Shown in pieces: positions 1 through 11,423 of a stretch of 64,000 nucleotides of DNA (positions are counted from its first letter, which is position 1; every line of letters begins with the position of its first letter). The DNA comes from Corydoras sp. C115. Lineage: Eukaryota > Chordata > Actinopteri > Siluriformes > Callichthyidae. Below the pieces are notes generated by a model. The model searched no databases. It saw only the letters and a list, made by a program, of their open reading frames with translations, and was not told the origin of the DNA. The translations under genes were made by a program, and so were the position numbers. Location: assembly GCA_019802505.1 (NCBI GenBank), contig JAFMOC010000037.1, positions 5,387,501 through 5,451,500 of the forward strand. The letters run 5' to 3'.

Positions 1-285
1 CCCCATGCCCATCCAGGGGAGAACGTCTCGGGCGCTGGGCAGATAGACCCAGGACAGGGCGCCAATCCATCGCTGGGCACACACTCACTCACACAGACAC
101 ACTCTATATGGGGCAATTTGGAGAATTCAATTGACCTTGATCCATGTTTTTGGACTGTGGGAGGAAACCGGAGAACCCGGAGGAAACCCACGCAGACACG
201 GGGAGAACATGGAAACTCCACCCAGATTGGGATTTGAATCGGGAATTCCCAGCACTGAGTCACCGTGCCACCGTGCCACCCTACA
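1..285 (-). mobile_element. SINE-A copy, cut by window start
   Basis: A tRNA-derived SINE on the minus strand. The window opens inside its 3' part (CCCCATGCCCATCCAGGGG) and it runs to the tRNA-like head, read here as the complement of GGTGGCACGGTGACTCAGTG. The internal CA-rich segment and the GGAGGAAACCGGAGAA block of the body are intact. It ends against a (TA)n tract. Confidence 0.85.
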
Positions 286-287
286 TA

Positions 288-320
<33 letters not shown>
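286..320. repeat. (TA)n microsatellite
   Basis: Pure TA run between two oppositely oriented SINE-A copies, at their head ends. Confidence 0.95.
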
Positions 321-323
<3 letters not shown>

Positions 324-606
324 GGTTCGAATCCCATATTTTTCCATGTTCTCGCCATGTTCTCCATGTTCTCCCCGTGGCCATGTGGGGTTCCTCTAGG
401 TTCTCTTGTTTCCTGCTACAGTCCAAAAAATTAATTCAAGGTAAATTGACTGCTCTAAATTTCCGTGCTCTATATACTGCAGTGTGTGTTTGTGTGTTTG
501 TCTGTGTGAGTGAGTGTGCCCAGCAATTGATTGGCGCCCTGTCCTAGGTGTATCTGTCGAACCTCCACCACCCTAGCAGAGGATTAAACAGAAGATACTG
601 AGATGA
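321..606 (+). mobile_element. SINE-A copy, head mostly missing
   Basis: Starts at the B box (GAGGTTCGAATCCC) and lacks the A box. A short internal duplication of the 'CCATGTTCTC' stretch is visible near its start. It ends in AGAAGATACTGAGATGAG, a decayed form of the usual GATAATGAATGAATG tail. Confidence 0.8.
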
Positions 607-982
607 GTGTGTATCTGTGTGTATTTATGAAGGAGCATCATTTGAGATTTTGAGCATTATATACAGCATCTCCTTATTGTTTATAGGTATACCCATTAAA
701 ATCATCCACTACCATGTGATATATATAATTACCAAAACATGGAAAATGTAACAAGCTTTCAGAACAGAATGATGATCCTAAATACACCTCGATATTAGAA
801 GAACTCAAGAGGTACAGGGTGAAGGCTTTGCCATAGCCTTCACAGCCCCTCGACATAACCGTCATCGAAAAAATACATGAATAGACCTCAAAAGAGCAGT
901 GCACACGGGACAGGCAAGAATCTCACCAAACTAAAAGCTTTTTTTTTTGTAAGAAACTACAATACAATACTTCTAACTGGCT

Positions 983-1013
<31 letters not shown>

Positions 1014-1245
1014 AGTCTTTACAAGCAGTGATATGAAAGGGGTAAGGACTGAAACCAGTATATTCTTTCTGGATTTTTAGGAACAGAAGCACATGATCAA
1101 GCATATGATTTTGAGCAGCAAGCTCACATTGCTAACAGGTAATTGCCATGAATTGGACTGAAGATAGGCATAGGGGCATGGGAGTACTTCCGAATATCAC
1201 TGTGCCTTAACACAGTGCGCCACTGTTTAAAAAATGTAATCTAAA
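607..1245. other. Unique sequence, no gene seen
   Basis: AT-rich single-copy-looking sequence with one (CA)n tract near 983-1,008. Short open frames on both strands have no recognisable domain. Confidence 0.6.
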
Positions 1246-1519
1246 ATATGTTTGTGTTGGCGATGGAGCCGATGTGCTGATCAGGGAGATTAGCACACCT
1301 GATACGGCTCTGTCTGATGACCGTGTTCTTTTATAAGCGGGCACGTCACATGCCGCGGGGAAAGAGATCTGATATGGAGCTGCAGGATGCGACAGCACGG
1401 CAGATCCATCGCCAACACAGACTTTAAATGTAGGTTTAAAAATAGTGTGTGTGAATAAAAGCCAGCTCCTAAGCTTGTGAACTGCTGTCTCCGGTCCTCA
1501 TTCCTTCCACCCTGTGACA
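1246..1519 (+). mobile_element. Solo-LTR-like segment (LTR family 1)
   Basis: A block with LTR layout. It has a GGAGCCGATG start region, a TATA box (TTTTATAAGC, 1,330-1,339), an AATAAA poly(A) signal at 1,454-1,459 about 120 bp downstream, and an end reading CTTCCACCCTGTGACA. The same order of motifs recurs on the minus strand at 31.34-31.63 kb (GGAGCCGATG, TTTTATAAGCC, AATAAAGCC, CTCATTACA), so this is an interspersed family. No internal coding region is attached, which suggests a solo LTR. Element class and exact 5' boundary are not settled. Confidence 0.55.
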
Positions 1520-1637
1520 GTATTATACAAAGAGGGAGCCATATCCAAATTTTGCACAAAAATTCAGTAACAGTAAGTTCTTTGGACACAAAGTCCCATG
1601 GGATAAAATAAAGAACGGCGCAAATGAAAAAAAAAAA

Positions 1638-1641
<4 letters not shown>

Positions 1642-1712
<71 letters not shown>
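1642..1712. repeat. (AT)n microsatellite
   Basis: Long uninterrupted AT run preceded by an A-rich tract. Confidence 0.95.
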
Positions 1713-1714
<2 letters not shown>

Positions 1715-1919
1715 TTGTTGAAACACAGTGTATAGTACTATTTTTGAGAAACATGATCTGCCATCAGTTTTCTGTCTATTTTAATAGGACAATGGCACGT
1801 CTCATTCGGACACAAATTAGAACAGCGTGACTTTGTAGACACAGAGTATGTGTGTTTGACCTGTCCCAACATTTTTTCGAGTGTGTTGCAGCCATCAATT
1901 TTAAATCTCATTATCGTCT
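1713..1919. other. Unique sequence, no gene seen
   Basis: AT-leaning sequence between the (AT)n tract and the next SINE. No recognisable motif. Confidence 0.5.
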
Positions 1920-2168
1920 GCTAAATCCTATACTAGGCAATAGCGTGGGAGGGGGGGTGCTTCCCATGCTTATCCAATCCACCACTGAGCACAAACTCGC
2001 ACTTTATAGGGCAATTTAGAGTATTCCATTTACCTTGAATCCATGTTTTTGGACTGTGGGAGGAAACTGGAGAACCCTAGGTGGACACAGGGTGAACATG
2101 GAAACTCCACCCAGATCAGGATTTGAAAGAGGCGAAAGTGTTAACCACATCAGCACCGTGCCCCCCCG
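1920..2168 (-). mobile_element. SINE-A copy, diverged
   Basis: Minus-strand SINE-A. It lacks the usual CGTTTCGGGCGCTGGGCAG stretch (internal deletion) but keeps the GCACACTC region, ATCCATGTTTTTGGACTG and the CCACCCAGAT end. Confidence 0.75.
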
Positions 2169-2215
2169 CCAATTTCTGAATTTGTTAAATTATTATATTT
2201 TATTTAATTTAATTA

Positions 2216-2501
2216 GTCATTCATTCATTCTTATCTTCCATTTAATCGTCTATTAGGGTCGTGGAGGGGGGGTTCCCCATGCCCATCTAAGGGAGAACGT
2301 TTCGGGCACTGGGTACATACACCCAGGGCAGGGCGCCAATCTATCGCTGGGCACACACAGACACATACACTATATAGAGGCCACTTAGAGCAGGCAATTC
2401 ATCTTGAATCCATGTTTTTGGACTGTGGAAGGAAACTGGAGAAACCGAAGCAAACCTACGTGAACACGGGATTCGAAACTGTGAGTTAACGTGCTAATCA
2501 C
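2216..2501 (-). mobile_element. SINE-A copy, head truncated
   Basis: Has the ATTCATTCATTC tail complement at its left end, then the GGGTCGTGGAGG and CAGGGCGCCAATCTATCGC landmarks. It fades out near a degraded B box (GGGATTCGAAACTG). Confidence 0.8.
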
Positions 2502-2557
2502 GTTTACAAATAAAATTAGGTTAATCATAAACACAGAATACAATTTATATGTTCTAT

Positions 2558-2680
2558 TTGCAGCCCTGTCCTTGGTGTATCTGCCCAGCGCCCGAAACGT
2601 CCTCCCCTGGATGGGCATGGGGAACACCCCCACCTTGCGACCCTAATATAGGATAAAGTGGAAGATAATGGATGGATGTT
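2558..2680 (+). mobile_element. SINE-A 3' fragment
   Basis: Only the last third of the element (CCCTGTCCTTGGTGTATCTG through GATAATGGATGGATG). It is 5'-truncated, as expected for interrupted target-primed reverse transcription. Confidence 0.8.
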
Positions 2681-2739
2681 CTATTTGTCAGAATAAACAC
2701 ATTCCAGATATAGATTTTGCTTACATGACTTTTGAGTTT

Positions 2740-3006
2740 TTGAGAGCTTAGTCAGCCTTGCCTCTGCATTTGAATTCCTATGAACCAATTTAACAACCGA
2801 AATTGCCCATTCTCTAAACGCCACCTTCTCTCCTTTACCTAACTGTCGCTATTCAACTTCCTTTTTACAAGAAACGCTTCTGTTCAGGTTGCACATACGA
2901 TGCGAGAAGGTTGTCTATAATTTGTCTATAAATACTGTGTAGGAATAAACCTTGTTTGGAGAAGCCTGATAGAACCAGGCCTGTCTGGTGTTCTCCGAGC
3001 TTAACA
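2740..3006 (+). mobile_element. LTR-like segment, unassigned
   Basis: A TATA-like TATAAATACTGTG is followed within about 15 bp by AATAAACC, then a GGAGAAGCCTGATAGAACC stretch and an end of CCGAGCTTAACA. This compact promoter/poly(A) arrangement resembles the U3-R-U5 of an LTR element. No partner LTR or coding remnant is seen nearby, and the left boundary is a guess. It could also be unrelated unique sequence. Confidence 0.3.
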
Positions 3007-3069
3007 GCTCAGAAACTGAAGCGCAGGACCAACTGGAACTTCACCATTTTATTTTGCAAATGATTATAC

Positions 3070-3420
3070 CGGGCATGTAGGGGTTAGAATGTTGGCCTCT
3101 CAGCATTGGGGATCCAGGTTCAAATCAAATCCCACTCTGGGTGGAGTTTCCATATTCTCCCTGTGTCCGCGTGGGTTTCCTCCGGGTTCTCTGGTTTCCT
3201 CCCACAGTCTAAAAAGATGGATTCAAGGTAAATTGAATGCTCTAATTTGCCCCATATAGTGTTTTTTTGTGTGTGGCTGTGTGAGTGAGTGTGTGTCCAG
3301 CGACAGATTGGCACCCTGTCCTGGGTGTATCTGCAACATTCTCCCCTGGAAAGCCACCCCCTCCTCATCACCCTAGTAGAAGATTAAATGGAAGATAATG
3401 AATGAAGGAATGAATGAAGG
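3070..3420 (+). mobile_element. SINE-A copy, near full length
   Basis: Head (TAGGGGTTAGAATGTTGGCCTCTCAG) to tail (GATAATGAATGAAGGAATGAATG). The B box is displaced by a small repeat (GGTTCAAATCAAATCCC). Confidence 0.8.
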
Positions 3421-4074
3421 AAAGAATGAAAAGATTAATTCCAAAGCAAATGACAATTATCCAACAACATGATGGTTGTGATTTTGATTACTTGTTCTGT
3501 ATTTTCCCACCAAAAAAAAAATCAATTTGTTTATTTTTTGTAGAATATGAAGGTTTTAACTGTGTGAATCTTAGTATTGGGACAAAGCTTTTTAAAAAAA
3601 CATTTATACATCTTTCTTTTAAAAAGCAGCACAGATGAAACCCAGAAACAAAGCGTGGTGGAGGCAACATGCAATGCGAAGGCCTGATTACAAACCCAAA
3701 AGCAGCAGTGTGTGAAGCCCAGGCACAGTGACGGCTGCTGCTTTACACGCTGCTTCTCTATAGAAGCCCAATCCGATTGTTTGTGAAGTGTCACCACGTG
3801 AACGTGAAGTGTGAATATGGGGTTAACCTTTTACTATGATCTCTGACCCTGACCTTTAACCTTTTTCTTATTAGTAGGCCAGTTAAAGGACCATACTGTG
3901 GAAATTCAGAGACAAGACATCCTCATTGTCCTCGTCTTTTGTCGGAGCTAACGCTGAAACCCTGGTTACAGCAATAATCATTAGACGTATACATGACATG
4001 TATGTGAACAGGACTCTATATGGTTCTGAGGAGTCATGATTGCCACATCTATATGAGTTTATTGGGACTTGCGC
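3421..4074. other. Unique sequence, no gene seen
   Basis: Non-repetitive, with A and T homopolymer runs near 3,512 and 3,592. Short open frames on both strands show no recognisable domain. Confidence 0.5.
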
Positions 4075-4215
4075 AGCTTAGTGGCTTAGTGGTTAGCACC
4101 TTTGCCTCTTGGCACTGGGGTTCCAGGTTTGAATTCCGATCTGGGTGGAGTTTCAACCTTCTCTCTGTGTCTTCATGGGTTTATTCTGGGTTCTCTGTTT
4201 TCCACCTAGTCTAAA
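4075..4215 (+). mobile_element. SINE-A 5' fragment
   Basis: Head with A box (TGGCTTAGTGG) and weakened B box (GGTTTGAATTC). It stops in the middle of the body at CCTAGTCTAAA, so the 3' half is lost. Confidence 0.75.
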
Positions 4216-4611
4216 CCGCCCCTGGCATGGGAACTCCTCAGTGGTATATAATCTATTACTACCAGCATTAAAATGTGTAATTGGTCACTTTACTTCTGAA
4301 ACCACATACTCTTTGGGAAATTTGCAATAACACACTGAACAACTTTCTAATTATTCATCCTTGTTGAGAGAAAAGATCATTCGTTTTAAACTGTAAAATG
4401 GTCTGGCTACCATTTTATTCTCATAAAGTTGCTGTATAGTAAGATTTAGACTGTTTCGCATGAGACAGAACACAAAAAGTCGTGTCATGACATTAAGTTT
4501 ATTAAACTGTCACGTGTCTCAGGTGCTGATAACATCAGTCAGTCTCTCTGGTTTTATCTGCTGGAACAATATGTCCAACTGCATGTAGGGTCCTCTGGGA
4601 CTGTTAATTCC

Positions 4612-4659
<48 letters not shown>

Positions 4660-5119
4660 GAGGTGACATGCAAATCCAGTTCCTTTAATACAATTATGGT
4701 GCTCAGTTTAGCAGTCCAGGTAACAAGCTTAAACCTATAGCTAATTTGTTGCCCTCATTTATGGCCATCTTAACCATATGTTATATAACCTTTGACCGTA
4801 TAAATGTAAAGATATACTACAGATAAATGTATATTGCACGCCTTAACTTAACTGTAACAACCTGACCCAAAATGATACTTAACTGTTAATTAAACTTTTA
4901 ACCACAAGTTCACAACTTTAACCCTTTAAACCACCCTAAACCTGTAGTTATAGTCCAAACCAAAACATATATTGAAATTCAAATTTCCATATTTACGATA
5001 TTAATAAATGGCAAAACCTCAACTTTAACAATACACTCTCCTAATCACAACTGTACACGAACCAAAACCTTAACAGAATGCCCTCACAACCAACAACAAC
5101 AATTAAAAACTATTCAGAA
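4216..5119. other. Unique AT-rich sequence with one (CA)n tract
   Basis: Holds a (CA)n microsatellite at about 4,614-4,657 and a long AT-rich stretch with many CCTTAACT/TTAACC runs. No gene seen. Confidence 0.6.
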
Positions 5120-5408
5120 TCATCCATCCATCCATTATCTTCCGCTTTATTCCATATTAGGGTCACGGGGGGGTTCCCCATGCCAATCCAGGGGAGAACG
5201 TTTCGAGCGCTGGGCAGACACAACCAGGACAGGGCGCCAATCTATCGCTGGGCACAGACTCGCTCACACATACACACTCTATATGGGGCAATTTGAAGAA
5301 CTCAATTGACTTGATCCATGTTTTTGGACAGTGGGAGGAAACCGGAGAACCCGGAGGAAACCCACGCGGACACGGGGAGAACATGGAAACTCCACCCAGA
5401 TGGGGATC
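5120..5408 (-). mobile_element. SINE-A copy without head
   Basis: (ATCC)n tail complement, full body and the CCACCCAGATGGGGAT junction. The tRNA-like head is missing, and the element stops just before the B box. Confidence 0.85.
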
Positions 5409-6560
5409 TATTCAGAATCATAGGTTATACAAATCATCTTACTATGTGTTTAAAAAACACACAGATGAAATGATTATTACGTGATGAACGTAACTTTAGT
5501 GCCGTAGCTCATCTGGACCGAACTGGGTGTTGGTTATGGTGCAGGAAGAACATGCCAATCATACAGAATTGGTCAAAATGTCAGTCCCCCGTTTAAACAT
5601 AAGGTTGCATCCCACAACGCAGACCGACTTCAATGGCATCAGTTTTGTAGATCCGGGCGTCTTTTTATCACCTGCAGCTCCAGGCAGCTCGATCAAGATA
5701 TAGTAGCTCGTTCTGTCTTCTTTTTCAAACAGTTCTGGAATCCAGACAACGATTACCCTCAGGAGCTTACCGTCGCTTCGCTAATTTTGTTACTTTGGAT
5801 CTGAGCCCTCCCCCCCCACCCTTCTCGCACAGTGCTCCGTTCCCTGAGGGCAATATTTCTTCTTATCGTCTTGCCTGAGAAGCACAGCGGGCGTCTCTCT
5901 CTCTCTCTTTCTCTCTCTCTCTCCCTCACACACTCACACGCACACACACACACGCGTGCTAACGCCGCTGTTCCGTTCACTTTTCATGCAGCTCACGTAC
6001 AGAATGTTTGCATTAGATGCTTTTGCAGCAGCGGGAGCAAAGAGACTCCAGGGCCATGCATATGTGTTGCGGGAGGTGTATTGAATCGTGGGGAGGCGAT
6101 GAAGGGAAGCAGGCAGGGGGTATTCTGGGTTGTTGAGGCTAAGAATAGCCGGCACTTCTTAGCAAGCATCGATTTCTAGCTGACTGGATTCGGCGAGCCG
6201 CTCTCTTCGGAGACCGAGCATTTGCGGGTCCGTGTACATCACGTCCAAGTAGTTCTGCTGATTTATGGAAGTCCATGTGTTAATAAGGGCGAGGCACGAG
6301 CTAAATTTGACTTGCTTATTGCATCTCTGTAAGCCACACCCGAGACACAACATTAATCCAAACACCAATTCCAAACTATAATCTGAATAATTGTAGATGA
6401 ATTTACAACCAAAATATCTCGGATTTCTGTTTGCGGTTCTGTAGTTTTGAACTTGCAGTTAAGTTCCTGTCCGTGCTTTTACTCTGTGATCATATTTGTA
6501 ACATCGCCATGTAGAGTCCAGCATGAAATTTGTCTAATGAATAACATTTGGACAAAATGA
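5409..6560. promoter_or_regulatory. Moderately CpG-rich unique region, possible promoter or exon
   Basis: Unique sequence with more CpG than its surroundings, especially about 5,590-6,260. It includes a (CT)n/(CA)n pair at 5,893-5,954. An open frame from 5,832 to 6,179 crosses the dinucleotide tracts and looks fortuitous, since its middle is only Ser-Leu and Thr-His repeats. The region could be a promoter, a noncoding first exon or a conserved element. Nothing in it identifies a gene. Confidence 0.2.
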
Positions 6561-6788
6561 AAGGGGTGTAGTAGCTCAGTGGTGAGGCTGTTGGGCTATA
6601 ACCTGAAGGATGTGGGTTCAAATCTCAGTCTATTAAAGTTACCAATGTGGGTGCTTTACACCCTTAACTCTCATTGATCCTGGGATGCCTTGGCCAACCG
6701 TGTGTTCTGACCCCAGCCAAAAATTTTGGAATGCTTGTAACTCACTTTGGATAAGAGCATCTGGTAAATGATCCGATGTAATGTCAAC
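6561..6788 (+). mobile_element. SINE-C copy
   Basis: A second tRNA-derived SINE family. The head has TAGCTCAGTGG (A box) and GGTTCAAATCT (B box), followed by AAAGTTACCAATGTGGG. The 3' end is CTTTGGATAAGAGCATCTGG. That tail type is shared by many fish SINEs and is generally attributed to a partner LINE. Confidence 0.75.
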
Positions 6789-6840
6789 GTTCCAATTATT
6801 TTTAATTGCAATTAAAAGCCCCCAAAACAAAGTGATTATT

Positions 6841-6970
6841 TCCATCCATCCATTATATTTTGCTTAATCCTCTACTAGGGTCATGGGGGGGTTCCATCAA
6901 GGGGAGAATGTTTTGGGTGTTGGGCAGATACAAACAGGACAGGGTGCCAATCTATCTCTGGGCACATACA

Positions 6971-7026
<56 letters not shown>

Positions 7027-7208
7027 ATATGGGACAATTTAAGAAAAATTCATTTGACCTTGATCCATGTTTTTTGACTGTGGGAGGAAAATGGACAACC
7101 TGGAGGAAACCCATGTGGACACAGGAAGAACATGAAAATTTCACCCAGATTGGGATTCGAACCGTGAATCCCCAGCGCTGAGAGGCGAACGTGCAAACCA
7201 CTAAGTAA
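6841..7208 (-). mobile_element. SINE-A copy with expanded internal (CA)n
   Basis: Complete from (ATCC)n tail to head, but the short CA-rich segment of the body has grown into a pure (CA)n run at about 6,974-7,022. Confidence 0.85.
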
Positions 7209-7243
7209 ATATTTGATTATTTGCTTTAATATTTGATTTAACT

Positions 7244-7562
7244 GAGGGGCGGCATGGTGGCTTAGAGTTTAGCACATTCGCCTCTCAGTGTTGGGGATCC
7301 AAGTGCAAATCCCGATCTGGGTGTTTTCATGTTTTTTAAGTGTCCATGGCTTTTTTCCTGCATTCAAAAACAATTCAAGTCAATGTAAATTGGCTGCTCT
7401 AAATTGCCCCTATATAGTGTGTGTGTGAGTGAATGTGCCCAGCAATGGATGGACACCCTGTATCTAGACAGATACAATCCTTCTCCCCTGTAAGGGCATG
7501 GGGAACCCCAACAACCCCAATCTATAGTGTAGGATTAAGTGGAAGATAATGGATGGAAGGAT
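7244..7562 (+). mobile_element. SINE-A copy, full length
   Basis: Begins GGGGCGGCATGGTGGCTTAG and ends GATAATGGATGGAAGGATG. The body is diverged (TTTTTTCCTGCATTCAAAA). Another copy in the same orientation follows directly. Confidence 0.85.
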
Positions 7563-7572
7563 GTAATATATC

Positions 7573-7912
7573 TAGGTGGCACAGTGGCTTAGTGGTTTGC
7601 ATGTTCACCTCTCAGCGCTGGGGATTCAGGTCCGTATCCCTATCTGGGTGGAGCTTCTATGTTCTATCTGTGTCTGTGTGGTTTTTCCTCCAGTTCTCCA
7701 ATATCCTACACAGTCCAAAAACATGAATTTAAGGAGAATTAAATGCTCTAAATCGCCCCAATATAGTGTGTGTGTCTGTGTGAATGAGTGTGTCCAGTGA
7801 TTGTTACCCTGTCCTGGGTGTATTTGCCCAGCTCCTGAATCACTCTCCCCTTGATAGACATGGGAACCTCCCCCAACCTTAGTAGAGGAGTAAGTTAAAG
7901 ATAGTAAGATGA
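7573..7912 (+). mobile_element. SINE-A copy, full length
   Basis: Starts GGTGGCACAGTGGCTTAGTG and ends AGATAGTAAGATGAGG. It is head-to-tail with the preceding copy but differs from it at many positions, so the two are probably independent insertions. Confidence 0.85.
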
Positions 7913-8519
7913 GGTGTCATTTAACTTAACTTAAATATATTTGTAACCATTCGATTCTTCTATGAATTAATTCCATAACAAATTTTACTAAACAAATGGA
8001 GAATATTTTTAGGTTTCCAGAACTGACACTCCTCTGACAATTTTCTAAATGTTCTCAGATTCCTAACCTTATAATGTTTTTAAAAAATAAACATTCTCAT
8101 GCACCACTTCTCCTCTCACCTTCTCTACAGTGTCATGTGCAGGTGTCACCACAGCATCATAGCCAAGCAAAGGACCATAGCCGATATACTAGCATGACTA
8201 ACTGCTTACATGGGAACAACCAGAGTCTTGACAGCTGTTCCTGCCAACATGCGCATGCACTGCATTGTCACTGAATGAGAATCTCTACTGGAAATCGGAA
8301 AACCATGCAGAGACATTATTTTTGGCTTAACACATCTGGATTCTGATGTGCTGGATTCTGTTCACTGTGCATATGCAGTTTGCTCAACTTAAGCTCCAAC
8401 TTAAGTAAATCTCTGATAAATCTACACATGTGGAGCCAAAAGATAGATGTATTTAATAGAGTGCACAGTGTGAGTGGACATGGCACTGCTGTGTCTGATC
8501 CACTAATTCCTGTGCAACA
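7913..8519. other. Unique sequence, no gene seen
   Basis: AT-rich and non-repetitive. No recognisable motif. Confidence 0.5.
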
Positions 8520-8652
8520 CTTAACAAGAGGGGCATTTGGACCTGTGACCTGAAGGTCCCCGGTTCGATTCCCGGTCCCACCTGCTCTGGGCATGTGTGC
8601 GCTCTTCTTGTGTGTGTGTGTGTGTGTGTATTTCACTGGATAGGCATGTGGA
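8520..8652 (+). mobile_element. SINE-B fragment
   Basis: Head of a third tRNA-derived SINE: CCTGAAGGTCCCCGGTTCG followed by ATTCCCGGTCCCACC. It is joined to a later body segment with (GT)n and TTTCACTGGATAGGCATG, with an internal deletion between. Confidence 0.7.
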
Positions 8653-8654
<2 letters not shown>

Positions 8655-8686
<32 letters not shown>

Positions 8687-8687
8687 A

Positions 8688-8725
<38 letters not shown>

Positions 8726-8754
8726 AGTGTCCCATTGAGGATATATATATATAT
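8655..8754. repeat. (TA)n tracts with CCAGT spacers
   Basis: Three TA runs separated by short TCCAGT-containing spacers. They lie between a SINE-B piece and a SINE-A piece. Confidence 0.9.
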
Positions 8755-8930
8755 AATCCCAGTGTCTGCGTGGGTTTCCTCCCACAGTCCTCCCACAGAC
8801 TTCTCCCAATTGCCCCATATAGAGTGTGTTTGTGTGTGTGTCTGTGTGAGTAAGTGTGTGTCCAGCGATAGATTGTCCTGTCCTGGGTGTCCCTAGTAGA
8901 GAATAAAGTGGAAAATAATGGATGGATATA
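8755..8930 (+). mobile_element. SINE-A 3' fragment
   Basis: Body from GTCTGCGTGGGTTTCCTCCC with a local CCTCCCACAG duplication. The 3' third is shortened and ends AATAATGGATGGATAT. Confidence 0.75.
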
Positions 8931-8948
8931 AATGTGGAGGACATATCC

Positions 8949-8964
8949 GGGGGGGGGGGGGGGG
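8949..8964. repeat. Poly(G) tract
   Basis: Run of about 16 G on the + strand. Length in the assembly may be unreliable. Confidence 0.9.
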
Positions 8965-9129
8965 TCTGAAGGCAATGATTTTTTTATATAACCATTTTTA
9001 TATAACAACCAACATTTATATAACAATCTAACCTATTATGTAAAACATTTTAACAAATTTACAGCATCCATGTCTGGACGAATCTTGTAATACGATTTCA
9101 AACACCCCTAAAGTGGACCATACCATTCC

Positions 9130-9433
9130 TTGTTTCCCATGCCCATCCAGGGGAGAACGTTTTGGACGCTGGGCAGACACACCCAGGACAGGGCGCCAAT
9201 TTATCGCTGGGCACAAACTCACACAGACACATACACACTCTATATGGGGCAATTTGGAGAACTCAATTGACTTGATCCATGTTTTTGGACTGTGGGAGGA
9301 AACCGGAGAACCCGGAGGAAACCCACGCGGACACGATGAGAATATGGAAACTCCACCCAGATGGGTATTTGAACCGGGAATCCCTAGCGCTAAGAGGTGA
9401 ACGTGCTAACCACTAAGCCACCGTTCCACCCTG
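9130..9433 (-). mobile_element. SINE-A copy, lacks tail
   Basis: Runs from CCCATGCCCATCCAGGGG to the head complement CTAAGCCACCGTTCCACCC. B box complement is TTTGAACCGGGAATCC. The (GAAT)n tail and terminal 30-40 bp are absent. Confidence 0.85.
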
Positions 9434-11139
9434 TTCGTAATTAGCCGTGCCTAATTATTGTTAACGTGGCGTTCGTCTTCACTACATACACAAGCAGCAC
9501 AGGCCAAGACTCTGCGCGTGAGTAGTTACTATCCAGATTTCTTAAATATGATTTATCACCCTTAAATAAATCACTCACATAAAGACGTTTGATTAAACGG
9601 CTCGAATTTACCATTCCACCTTAAATTAAACACTATGTAATACATCGGCTTTAAGCGCGTTGAACGTAACTGATGGGCTTTTAAGGTGGAGCCGCACATT
9701 TGAACCAGGTTTAGTTTTACGTGGACTGTTTGTGACGTCTGTCCTACATCAAAACAATGTATACAAGTCATAAACACCTTCTCTGTCACAGGCTCAATAT
9801 AACGCATGCACCTTTTTAATGTGGAAAGGTAAATGTGTTGTACACAGACAAGTATTTGTACAGTAAGCTCAAATATTCATAGTTAATCAATATATTGAAT
9901 ATGGAATTCTGTTGTTTTTTTTACACTGGACTTTATGGGATGTTTTTAAAACTTCAAGTTGAAAGCATAGTTAAAATAACTACCACAGATTAAGATTATT
10001 TACAGCTTTAGAAACAATAATGCTGTAAAACTGACGATCGAGGATGCTGTATTTATATTCAACATAGTCCACAATGGGGAAATTCAAAGTTATATATACT
10101 TATATTAATATTTATTTTCAGTGACATCATAACCATACACTGCACACCACATATAAACACCGGTTTAAACATAGTAAATTGATAAAATACATTTTTACAG
10201 TGTGAGTATTGCGGTATTGTTAGTGTGATTAGAGTAACTGGGGGTTCAAACCTTTGACTGCTTTTTAAACCGAGCTTATATTTCATTCACACAATCAACA
10301 TTAGCAGGAGGAAAGGTGGTTTATGATCCTTTTTTGGTACAAATTGTTGAAATTAGGACACAGATGATAATATTGTCTGTATCAACCTATATTCTGTGGA
10401 TGTTGTACAGTATTAAGTGGTGTTGATGGTGAGATATTCATGTATTTGTTATAAAGAAATACAGGAAGCTGGTCAGCAGGCAGAAGCAGAATATGCAGGC
10501 AGGTCCTTATTGAAAGGAGGTGAGTTAGAAAGTATTCAGCACTTAAGAACGTGTGCCGTCACCCTAGATATTTTGGTACATCATGCCTTAAGGTGCTGAT
10601 GGGATGGACACGAACCATATCATGCTGTTATCAATTTAATATTTTTAGATATAGAATGTACACACACACAAACGTATATAAATATGGCATCTCTTATGTG
10701 AATTATGTAAAATTTCTCATGTGAAACTCTCATGTAAAATATATAATACAAGAATATAAAAAAACCCACTATATACACCATGATTGCACAATACATTATG
10801 TACTGGAGACATTACAGTAAGCATGCAGAACCTTGAAAAGGAGTGACTTACTGAAGAACATGCCTGTTGTCCCTATACACCCTGAAAAAAATGTAAATGT
10901 ATAGTTTGCACCCTGATCACCACCACATCATTGTGATGAAAATGGTCCACCACACAAATAATACATACTGTGTGGTGGTCCTGTGGGGTCTGGAACTGTA
11001 GAGCTACAACAGTGCATCTATATGGTAAATGGAGCAAATAGAAAAAGTGTAGAATACAAGGAGTTGTATCTAATAGTGTCCAGTAAGTGTTGCTTGTGCA
11101 AATTAGTTTAATTTTCCACTTTTACTAGATTGGAACTGA
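9434..11139. other. Long unique stretch, no gene seen
   Basis: About 1.7 kb without a recognised mobile element or microsatellite, mostly AT-rich. Open frames on either strand are short, with no recognisable domain. I see no exon signal I would defend. Confidence 0.5.
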
Positions 11140-11400
11140 CCCTGTAATTATCTTCTGTCCAAAGCTGAATAGTTTTGCTTTAATGAGGCTGATCTGAAGT
11201 TAAAGAACTCTTGTTAGTAGGCTGTAGACTTGCATTGCTTATGCCACCAGACAGCTATCAGGTTACTGAGCACCTAATTTAATAACTGATTAAACTTTAT
11301 TCATTATTAACAGCACTGTAAACATTATTAGGCTAACGGGTTCAGCCTCGGTGCATTAAAATCACTAGACTGTGACTTCACAGGCTGTTAATGTGCTACC
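11140..11400. promoter_or_regulatory. Candidate conserved noncoding element
   Basis: Non-repetitive, homopolymer-poor sequence with TAAT/ATTA cores (for example ACCTAATTTAATAACTG) and well-mixed composition, of the kind often seen in vertebrate enhancers. This is an impression from composition only. Confidence 0.2.
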
Positions 11401-11423
11401 TATCATCTCCCTCTACGTATAGA

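Noticed and set aside
6565..6640. True tRNA gene in the SINE-C head
   Set aside because: tRNA-like only; no acceptor pairing, and the same head occurs in other SINE-C copies.
8316..9026. 236-codon minus-strand frame
   Set aside because: It is made of SINE-A, SINE-B, (TA)n and poly(C) translated together.
9130..9433. Gene fragment encoding a conserved peptide seen in many places (DLIHVFGLWEETGEPGGNPR-like)
   Set aside because: It recurs wherever minus-strand SINE-A is read in that frame, so it is repeat translation.
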